A stretch of 11,005 bases of DNA, from the NCBI GenBank assembly GCA_045538555.1, contig JAZSRP010000013.1, positions 1 to 11,005 on the forward strand, in the 5' to 3' direction. The position numbers were made by a program, and so were the translations under genes. How positions within the stretch are numbered: position 1 is the first letter of the stretch; each line of letters starts with the position of its first letter. A model generated the notes under the pieces. That model did not search any database. It was given only the letters and a program-made list of their open reading frames with translations, and was not told the origin of the DNA. The DNA comes from Coliplasma sp045538555 (lineage in GTDB: Bacteria > Bacillota > Clostridia > Oscillospirales > CAG-382). Below, piece after piece: positions 6,525 to 11,005 of the stretch.

Positions 6525-6852
6525 GGAAGCCACCGCTCAGCAGGCAAGCGGATTGGGTTCAATTATTTCTCTGGTAGTGCCTTTGCTGCTTTTGGGCGTA
6601 GTGTTTTACTTTTTCATTTACAAGCCCCAGAAAAAGCAGGAAAAGGAAACTGCCGATATGCGCAACTCCATTGAGCTGGGCGACGTTGTGGTCACCACCG
6701 GCGGTATTATCGGCACAGTGGTAAAGATCAAGGACGATATGCTTCTCATCGAGAGCAGCGGAAACAGAACCAAGATCCAGATCCAAAAATGGGCGGTTCA
6801 CAATATCGTAGAAAAGGCCAACGAGGCATTTGCCGAGAAATCCGACAAATAA
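6499..6852 (+). CDS. yajC: YajC, accessory subunit of the Sec translocase
   Basis: YajC associates with SecD/SecF at the SecYEG channel. The 117-residue protein has a short N-terminus, one membrane helix (about 21-41), a basic YKPQKKQEKE segment (42-51), and the conserved cytosolic stretch with ELGDVVVTTGGIIGTVVKI. The start at 6499 is supported by AAGGA seven bases upstream and produces a 26-base overlap with ymdB in another frame; an ATG at 6514 is possible but lacks a clear site. An upstream in-frame extension to 6367 lies inside ymdB and is not used. secD and secF, its usual neighbours, are not in the window, so they must lie elsewhere. Confidence 0.93.
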   Translation: MINNFMLFEEATAQQASGLGSIISLVVPLLLLGVVFYFFIYKPQKKQEKETADMRNSIELGDVVVTTGGIIGTVVKIKDDMLLIESSGNRTKIQIQKWAVHNIVEKANEAFAEKSDK

Positions 6853-6864
6853 AAAACAAACATT

Positions 6865-6904
6865 GAGGTAAAAACCGTACTGACAAGGTATCTGTTTTTA
6901 CCTC
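6865..6904 (+). terminator. Hairpin between yajC and the aminopeptidase gene (weak terminator or processing site)
   Basis: GAGGTAAAAAC (6865-6875) and GTTTTTACCTC (6894-6904) form an 11-bp perfect stem with an 18-base loop, followed by TCGTTTT. The tail is interrupted, so termination may be partial. I see no good promoter between the hairpin and ATG 6929, so some read-through into the downstream genes is likely. It could equally be an RNase processing or stability element. Confidence 0.5.
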
Positions 6905-6928
6905 TCGTTTTCGGAAGGAAAAGCAACC

Positions 6929-8155
6929 ATGAAAAAAACTATACAAAAAAAATATGCAGAGCTGTTGGTAAAACAGGGTGTAAACATCCAAAAAGGGCAG
7001 CAACTAAATATTCTTGCTGACGTTGAGGCATCGGATTTTGTTACACTGCTGGTTGCCGCGGCATACCGCGCAGGAGCAGGCAGAGTGTGTGTAGAGTGGT
7101 CCTGCCAGGAGATCACAAAGCTCAATTACCGTCACCAGACCGCAAAACGTCTCTGCGAGATTCCTGACTGGAAGTTGGAAAAAGCCAAGCACGAGTCTGA
7201 GATACTTCCCGCAAGGATTCGTCTCATCTGCGAGGATCCCGACGGACTTGCAAGCGTAAATCAGGAAAAGCTGGCAAAAGCCAACCTTGTTTTCAGCCGT
7301 GCCCTCAAGCCCTACCGTGATGCAATGGACAACAAATATCAATGGCTGGTATGTGCTGTTCCCGGCAAGGCATGGGCAAAAAAAGTTTTTCCCGGAGTTT
7401 CCGTCACCAAAGCAAAGGAAATGCTGTGGGAGGCAATTTTGTCCACGGTGATGGTTTCTGCAGACAATGATGCAGTTGCCGCATGGGACAAGAAAAACAG
7501 TGATTTCAAGGTCAAATGCGACCGTCTCAATTCCTTTGGGTTTGACAAGCTCTGCTACCGCTCCTCAAACGGCACTGATTTTGAGTGTGAGCTGATGAAA
7601 GAGAGCGTATGGTGCGGAGGCGGTGATACCACACTTTCCGGCATATATTTCAATCCCAACATGCCCACAGAGGAGATATTTACCACTCCCAAAAAGGGTG
7701 CGTGCAAGGGCAGACTGGTTTCTACCATGCCTCTGTCTGTGAGAGGAACTCTTGTTGAGAATTTTTGGATCGACTTTGAGGACGGAAAAGCGGTGCGCTG
7801 GCACGCTGAGAAAGGCGAGGAAGCACTGGGCAAGATCATCAAGACCGATGATGGAAGCTGCATGCTGGGCGAGCTGGCACTGGTTCCCGTTGATTCTCCC
7901 ATCAGCGAGAGCGGACTTCTCTATTACAACACGCTTTTTGATGAAAACGCATCCTGCCACGTGGCACTGGGCAGCGGCTACACTGCCTGCGTAAAAGGAT
8001 TTGAGACAATGACTTTGTCACAGCTTCAGGAACTGGGCGTCAATGATTCTGTGATACACGTTGATTTTATGATCGGTGCTGCCGATATGACCATCGTCGG
8101 CGTGAAAAATGGTGTTGAAACAGTGATTTTCCGTGACGGGAAATGGGCAATATAA
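6929..8155 (+). CDS. M29 family aminopeptidase (AmpS/PepS/AmpT-like)
   Basis: M29 enzymes are two-metal cytosolic aminopeptidases removing N-terminal residues from peptides. The 408-residue length equals the family norm. Likely metal ligands are Glu249 in MPTEEIFTTP, Glu315 in GELALVP, His344 in DENASCHVALG, and His377 with Asp379 in HVDFMIG. Each lies one position before the ligand number I recall for the Thermus enzyme, so the fold register is intact. The N-terminal half (EASDFVTLLVAAAYRAGA, 33-50) is the usual alpha/beta domain. GGAAGGAAAAG precedes ATG 6929. It follows yajC by 76 bases with a hairpin between, and precedes the TIM-barrel gene by 23 bases, so it probably forms a run with the next two genes. 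No signal peptide is seen. Confidence 0.93.
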   Translation: MKKTIQKKYAELLVKQGVNIQKGQQLNILADVEASDFVTLLVAAAYRAGAGRVCVEWSCQEITKLNYRHQTAKRLCEIPDWKLEKAKHESEILPARIRLICEDPDGLASVNQEKLAKANLVFSRALKPYRDAMDNKYQWLVCAVPGKAWAKKVFPGVSVTKAKEMLWEAILSTVMVSADNDAVAAWDKKNSDFKVKCDRLNSFGFDKLCYRSSNGTDFECELMKESVWCGGGDTTLSGIYFNPNMPTEEIFTTPKKGACKGRLVSTMPLSVRGTLVENFWIDFEDGKAVRWHAEKGEEALGKIIKTDDGSCMLGELALVPVDSPISESGLLYYNTLFDENASCHVALGSGYTACVKGFETMTLSQLQELGVNDSVIHVDFMIGAADMTIVGVKNGVETVIFRDGKWAI

Positions 8156-8178
8156 ATAACACAAAGAGGTTTTTTGAT

Positions 8179-9000
8179 ATGAAACCAAGAGTTGCCATTC
8201 AGCTTTATTCCGTGCGTGACGAGGCAGAACGCGATTTTGAGGGCACTGTCACGGCTCTCAAGGAGATGGGCTATGAGGGTGTGGAGCTTGCCGGATTTTA
8301 CGGGCTGGAGCCCAAAAGGATCGGTGAGACTCTTGCCCGTGTGGGCTTGCGTCCCGTTTCGGCTCATGTCCCATTTGCGGAGATGCGTGCAGATATGAAA
8401 AAAGTTTTGTCCGACTATCAAGCAGTGGGAGTGAAGCATATTGCCGTTCCCTACCTGGTGGACGAGGACAGACCCGAGAACGGAAATTTTTCAAAAACTG
8501 TGGAGGATATCAACTGTTTTGCAAAGATGGCAAAAGAAGTTGGCATCACTCTGAGTTATCACAATCATGATTTTGAGTTTGTGATGATGAAAGACAACGA
8601 GTATGCGCTGGACTATATGTACAGAGTCATCCCTCAGGAGCTTCTTTGCGCTGAGCTGGATACCTGCTGGGTCAAAGTGGCAGGGGAGGATCCTGTTTCA
8701 TATGTAAAAAAATATGCATCCCGTTCCCCTCTGCTTCACCTCAAGGATTATGCCGGCAAAAAGAGCGGAAAAATGTACGGTCTAATCGGCCTGAAAACGG
8801 AGAATTTGGGTGAGAACGCAGGTGATTTTGAGTTCCGTCCGCTGGGAAAGGGTGTTCAGGATATGGATTCTATTGTTGATGCCGCTGAGGAATGCGGTGT
8901 TGAATGGATCATATATGAACAGGATGAGCCCACAAATGGTATGACTCGAATGGAATGTGCGAGAGTCAGCCGCGAGTGGCTGAAAAATAAAGGTTATTGA
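8179..9000 (+). CDS. Sugar phosphate isomerase/epimerase (AP endonuclease 2-like TIM barrel)
   Basis: The 273-residue protein belongs to the xylose isomerase-like TIM-barrel superfamily (IolE/IolI/Hyi relatives). Metal and acid/base candidates are Glu36 in YEGVELAGF, His128/His130 in YHNHDFEF, Asp161 in AELDTCW, His187 in LHLKD and Glu247 in IIYEQDEP. The opening VAIQLYSVRDE is characteristic of a large gut-Clostridia and Bacteroidetes subfamily, often annotated as sugar phosphate isomerase/epimerase; the true substrate is not known. The start at 8179 is preferred because AGAGG lies eight bases upstream; an in-frame ATG at 8143 would overlap the peptidase gene and adds residues before the first barrel strand. 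No sugar transporter or kinase accompanies it, so context does not reveal the substrate. Confidence 0.9.
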   Translation: MKPRVAIQLYSVRDEAERDFEGTVTALKEMGYEGVELAGFYGLEPKRIGETLARVGLRPVSAHVPFAEMRADMKKVLSDYQAVGVKHIAVPYLVDEDRPENGNFSKTVEDINCFAKMAKEVGITLSYHNHDFEFVMMKDNEYALDYMYRVIPQELLCAELDTCWVKVAGEDPVSYVKKYASRSPLLHLKDYAGKKSGKMYGLIGLKTENLGENAGDFEFRPLGKGVQDMDSIVDAAEECGVEWIIYEQDEPTNGMTRMECARVSREWLKNKGY

Positions 9001-9024
9001 GTTTTTTGAAAGGAAGAAAAAAAC

Positions 9025-9837
9025 ATGAGTGAGTGCACCCACGATTGCTCCACATGCGGCGCCAGCTGCTCCTCCAGACAGGCAGAGAGCATGCTGGAAA
9101 AGCTTCATGAGGGAAGCGAGATAAAAAAAGTTATTGCCGTTGTCAGCGGAAAGGGCGGTGTGGGAAAATCCCTTGTCACCTCTCTTTTGGCAGTCAACGC
9201 TGCCCGTATGGGAAAGAAGACCTGCATTCTTGATGCGGATATTACAGGCCCCTCCATTCCCCGGATATTTGGAATCAAAAACGGAGTGGTTGGTACTGAA
9301 AACGCAATGATCCCTCCTCAGTCAAAGACAGGTATCAAAGCAATGTCAGTCAATCTTTTGCTGGAAAACGAGAGCGATCCGGTGGCATGGCGCGGACCTG
9401 TTATTGCAGGTGTGGTCAAGCAGTTTTGGACTGACGTGGATTGGGGCAAAAACGACGTTATGTTCATTGATATGCCTCCGGGGACCGGCGACGTACCTCT
9501 GACCGTGTTTCAGTCGATTCCTGTAGACGGCATTGTCATTGTTACCAGCCCCCAGGATCTGGTTTCCATGATCGTTGCAAAAGCGGTCAAAATGGCGGAG
9601 CTGATGAGCAAGCCCATTCTGGGAATCGTTGAGAATTATTCTTATTTTGAGTGTCCCGATTGCGGTAAACAGCATTCTATTTACGGTGACAGCAACGTGG
9701 ATGAGATAGCCGCACAGTACGGCATACCCACCGTGGCAAAAATTCCCATTGATTCCCGTCTTGCCCGTGCCTGCGACAAGGGCGCTATCGAGCTGTACGA
9801 GGGTAGCTGGCTGGACGATCTGTCCGATAAGCTGTAA
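9025..9837 (+). CDS. mrp: Mrp/NBP35 family Fe-S cluster carrier ATPase
   Basis: Mrp/ApbC/NBP35 ATPases bind and hand over Fe-S clusters. In the 270-residue protein the N-terminus carries Cys4, Cys8, Cys11 and Cys15, an NBP35-like cluster motif. The deviant Walker A GKGGVGKS lies at 42-49, ILDADITGPS at 68-77, and DMPPGTGD (Walker B region) at 149-156. Near the C-terminus CPDCG gives Cys210 and Cys213, the pair that bridges a cluster between two subunits. The MIP18-type domain of longer Mrp proteins is absent. AAGGAAG before ATG 9025 is a good site, and the TIM-barrel gene ends 24 bases upstream. It ends with double TAA. It lies about 5 kb from the cysteine desulfurase, in a different operon, so a functional link between the two sulfur-related genes is only suggestive. 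Confidence 0.94.
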   Translation: MSECTHDCSTCGASCSSRQAESMLEKLHEGSEIKKVIAVVSGKGGVGKSLVTSLLAVNAARMGKKTCILDADITGPSIPRIFGIKNGVVGTENAMIPPQSKTGIKAMSVNLLLENESDPVAWRGPVIAGVVKQFWTDVDWGKNDVMFIDMPPGTGDVPLTVFQSIPVDGIVIVTSPQDLVSMIVAKAVKMAELMSKPILGIVENYSYFECPDCGKQHSIYGDSNVDEIAAQYGIPTVAKIPIDSRLARACDKGAIELYEGSWLDDLSDKL

Positions 9838-9865
9838 TAAAAACAAAAAACTTTTTTTCACAGTA

Positions 9866-9894
9866 TTGAAAACAAAAAACATCTGTGCTATAAT
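9866..9894 (+). promoter_or_regulatory. Promoter of tRNA-Val
   Basis: TTGAAA (9866-9871) and TATAAT (9889-9894) are spaced by 17 bp. The predicted start is about seven bases before the mature tRNA. Double stop codons of mrp and a short A/T stretch precede it; no clear separate terminator for mrp is seen. Confidence 0.85.
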
Positions 9895-9904
9895 CACAGA
9901 TGTT
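9878..9904. promoter_or_regulatory. Perfect dyad spanning the -10 box of the tRNA-Val promoter
   Basis: AACATCTGTG (9878-9887) and CACAGATGTT (9895-9904) are a perfect 10-bp inverted repeat. The 7-base spacer is C plus the TATAAT box itself. As DNA it looks like a repressor site. As RNA it could be the stem ending mrp transcripts, though no U-run follows. Confidence 0.6.
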
Positions 9905-9907
9905 CAC

Positions 9908-9984
9908 GGAGGCGTAGCTCAGTTGGTCAGAGCGTTCGGTTCACATCCGAGAGGTCATGGGTTCGAGCCCCCTCGTCTCCACCA
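9908..9984 (+). tRNA. tRNA-Val (anticodon CAC)
   Basis: The 77-base gene includes encoded CCA. Acceptor GGAGGCG pairs with CGTCTCC with one G-T. The D-stem is GCTC/GAGC. The anticodon stem TTCGG/CCGAG holds loop TTCACAT, so the anticodon is CAC, reading GUG. The T-arm ATGGG TTCGAGC CCCCT has one T-C mismatch in its second pair. The discriminator is A. Overall the cloverleaf is intact. Confidence 0.94.
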
Positions 9985-9985
9985 G

Positions 9986-10026
9986 AAAAGAACCCACATT
10001 TGTCTACGACAAGTGTGGGTTCTTTT
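9986..10026 (+). terminator. Intrinsic terminator of tRNA-Val
   Basis: Thirteen perfect pairs (9986-9998 with 10014-10026) continue through a T-G wobble into TTGTC/GACAA, giving a 19-pair helix with a three-base TAC loop. The 3' arm ends in TTCTTTT. It starts two bases after the tRNA CCA. Confidence 0.85.
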
Positions 10027-10030
10027 CAAC

Positions 10031-10187
10031 TAAATCCGTCCTTGCGGACGGGATAAATCCCACTTTCGCGGGATGAAATCACTTTGTGATGAAATCCGAC
10101 TTCGTCGGGTAAAGGGACGGATTTAATTTCATCTGCGTCAGCAGATTTCATCCGAACGGAGTGAGGATTTCATCGCGCTTGCGCGAT
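10031..10187 (+). repeat. Array of short hairpins upstream of the right four-helix gene
   Basis: No gene lies between 9985 and 10241; this array fills most of that gap. Successive stems are CCGTCC/GGACGG (10036-10051), ATCCC/GGGAT (10057-10074), ATCAC-TTT-GTGAT (10078-10090), ATCCGAC-TTC-GTCGGGT (10094-10110), ATCTGC-GTCA-GCAGAT (10131-10146), an imperfect ATCC/GGAT unit (10150-10168) and ATCGCGC/GCGCGAT (10172-10187). Left units are joined by GATGAAAT-type linkers and right units by ATTTCAT, so linkers are complementary across the array; for example GGATGAAATC (10071-10080) matches GATTTCATCC (10144-10153). TAAATCCGTCC (10031-10041) also pairs with GGACGGATTTA (10115-10125), enclosing the first four stems. 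It is not CRISPR: stems differ and there are no constant repeats with unique spacers. Confidence 0.88.
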
Positions 10188-10191
10188 TTCA

Positions 10192-10220
10192 TTGAAAATC
10201 GTTGAAATCTGTGATATACT
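10192..10220 (+). promoter_or_regulatory. Promoter of the right four-helix module
   Basis: TTGAAA (10192-10197) and TATACT (10215-10220) are exactly 17 bp apart. GCATTCAAAG follows the -10 box directly, as in the left module, then AGAGGTG as ribosome binding site. Transcription would begin downstream of the hairpin array, so the array is outside this transcript unless another promoter reads through. Confidence 0.8.
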
Positions 10221-10241
10221 GCATTCAAAGAGGTGATTTCG

Positions 10242-10589
10242 ATGGCTGAAAATAAACTTGCTGATCTGTCAACAGAATTTGCGATTCAAATATTGAAGCT
10301 GACCGATAACATCAAGGGACACCATTCCTTGTCTAATCAACTTGAACGAAGCGGCACAAGCATCGGTGCAAATATCCGCGAGGCAAAATATGCGCACAGC
10401 CGTCCCGATTTTATCGCTAAGTTGCAGATTGCATTAAAAGAATGTTATTAAACGGAATATTGGATCGAAATAGCACAAAAAGCAGATATTATATCAATTG
10501 ACTCTGCAAAAAGTGTTTTGCACGATTGTGGGTCAATCCGCCGTATTCTTATCTCCTCCATCAACACCGCAAAGGAAAATTTAAAATGA
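10242..10589 (+). pseudogene. Four-helix-bundle protein (TIGR02436) interrupted by one in-frame TAA
   Basis: Reading from ATG 10242 (site AGAGGTG just upstream; a GTG at 10233 would overlap that site), the frame gives TSIGANIREA (39-48) and a YxxSxxDFIxKL stretch, like the left copy at 303-653. At codon 70 (10449-10451) a TAA interrupts ...KECY. The same frame continues with TEYWIEIAQKAD and runs through INTAKENLK to TGA at 10587-10589, for 115 codons including the internal stop. The family usually has Glu here (ECYET-YW), so one G-to-T change of GAA explains the stop. Remaining codons look preserved, so the change is recent, or the stop is read through, or it is a sequencing error. The truncated product would hold 69 residues, about two helices. 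The final stop overlaps the next start as ATGA. Confidence 0.87.
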
Positions 10590-11005
10590 AAATCACGGAA
10601 ATATGTGATATTTTAAGACAAGAACTCTATCAAAATGACTATCAATACGGGTTTTATTATGATGGCAGAAAGTACATACCCGATTTCAGCAATGGTTTTG
10701 ATGCAGAGTTTTTCAATCTGCAAAAAACCATCTATCGTATACAAAATCCCCGAGATACCATGAAAGAAAAAATTGGGACTTGCATTGATGCAGTAATGGT
10801 AATGAAAAGCATTTTAGATGAAATAAATGTCCAAAGCAAAATTTGGCTACTCTATCATAATGCGAAAAGGACACCACATACAATTCTTACTTTTGAGGCA
10901 GAAGAAAAGCTTGTCTATCTTGAACTTACACCGCAATCAAATAAGCCTTGGTACGGAAAAGAAATAATATATAATGATGAGCGTGATCTTATTAAAGAAT
11001 TTCGA
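10586..11005 (+). CDS. Uncharacterised protein with transglutaminase-like Cys-His pattern, partial at the window edge
   Basis: An open frame of 140 codons starts at ATG 10586-10588, overlapping the stop of the four-helix gene as ATGA, and runs off the right edge. The N-terminal part (1-55) is unremarkable. From residue 64 it reads GTCIDAVMVMKSILD, then PHTILTF at 97-103 and VYLELTP at 110-116. A GTCxD cysteine (Cys66), a histidine before a strand (His98), and an acidic residue in the next strand (Glu113) recall the Cys-His-Asp layout of transglutaminase-like/papain-fold proteins. The assignment is by eye, and the usual Asp would be Glu. No signal peptide or membrane helix is seen. Two sampled 60-base lines give 32-37% GC against 45-62% in the central genes. 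Translation probably depends partly on the upstream gene, which has a premature stop. Confidence 0.6.
   Translation, partial: MKITEICDILRQELYQNDYQYGFYYDGRKYIPDFSNGFDAEFFNLQKTIYRIQNPRDTMKEKIGTCIDAVMVMKSILDEINVQSKIWLLYHNAKRTPHTILTFEAEEKLVYLELTPQSNKPWYGKEIIYNDERDLIKEFR

Noticed and set aside
857..9984. Integrative element bounded by tRNA attachment sites
   Set aside because: No duplicated tRNA 3' ends and no integrase are visible. The content between the tRNAs is housekeeping.
9749..10033. Short plus-strand frame reading through tRNA-Val
   Set aside because: It is an out-of-frame reading of the end of mrp continuing through the tRNA and terminator.
10031..10187. CRISPR array
   Set aside because: There are no identical 25-40-base repeats with regular spacers. 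Units are short hairpins with variable stems, and no cas genes are nearby.
10031..11005. Diversity-generating retroelement or retron
   Set aside because: The four-helix gene is Avd-like, but no reverse transcriptase, template repeat or variable-repeat pair is in the window.

Overview
The window looks like a Clostridia-type Firmicutes chromosome, probably a gut Oscillospirales/Eubacteriales relative. This rests on gene content (RNase Y, YmdB, a NifZ-ThiI pair, an M29 aminopeptidase), consensus sigma-A promoters with exact 17-bp spacers, strong AGGAGG-type ribosome binding sites, and moderate GC in the core. The species assignment is inference; no rRNA is present.

The centre (about 857-9984) is an ordered housekeeping block with a divergent promoter region at about 3870-4147. 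Leftward on the minus strand runs a sulfur-transfer operon: cysteine desulfurase (nifZ-like), thiI with an ATGA overlap, and a stand-alone CinA C-terminal (PncC) protein, followed by tRNA-Gln(CTG) with its own promoter buried in the end of pncC. Rightward run rny (RNase Y), ymdB (phosphodiesterase) and yajC, then, after a hairpin, an M29 aminopeptidase, a sugar-phosphate-isomerase-like TIM barrel and an Mrp/NBP35 Fe-S carrier ATPase. tRNA-Val(CAC) closes this side, with its own promoter and a strong terminator.

The ends hold the unusual material. Just beyond each tRNA terminator, pointing outward, sits a similar module: hairpin DNA, a consensus promoter, a conserved leader (GCATTCAAAG followed by GGTGAT), a TIGR02436-type four-helix-bundle (S23/IVP-like) gene, and a second gene joined by an ATGA overlap. 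The second genes are unrelated: on the left a TIGR04076-like small protein, on the right a protein with a transglutaminase-like GTCxD...H pattern. Both run off the window. The right module carries an elaborate array of short hairpins (10031-10187), and its four-helix gene is interrupted by one in-frame TAA. The left has one hairpin and a purine/pyrimidine inverted repeat. Two related modules with different second genes flanking a conserved block suggest a recurrent, possibly mobile or RNA-binding cassette. This is the best candidate for something undescribed here; its function is unknown.
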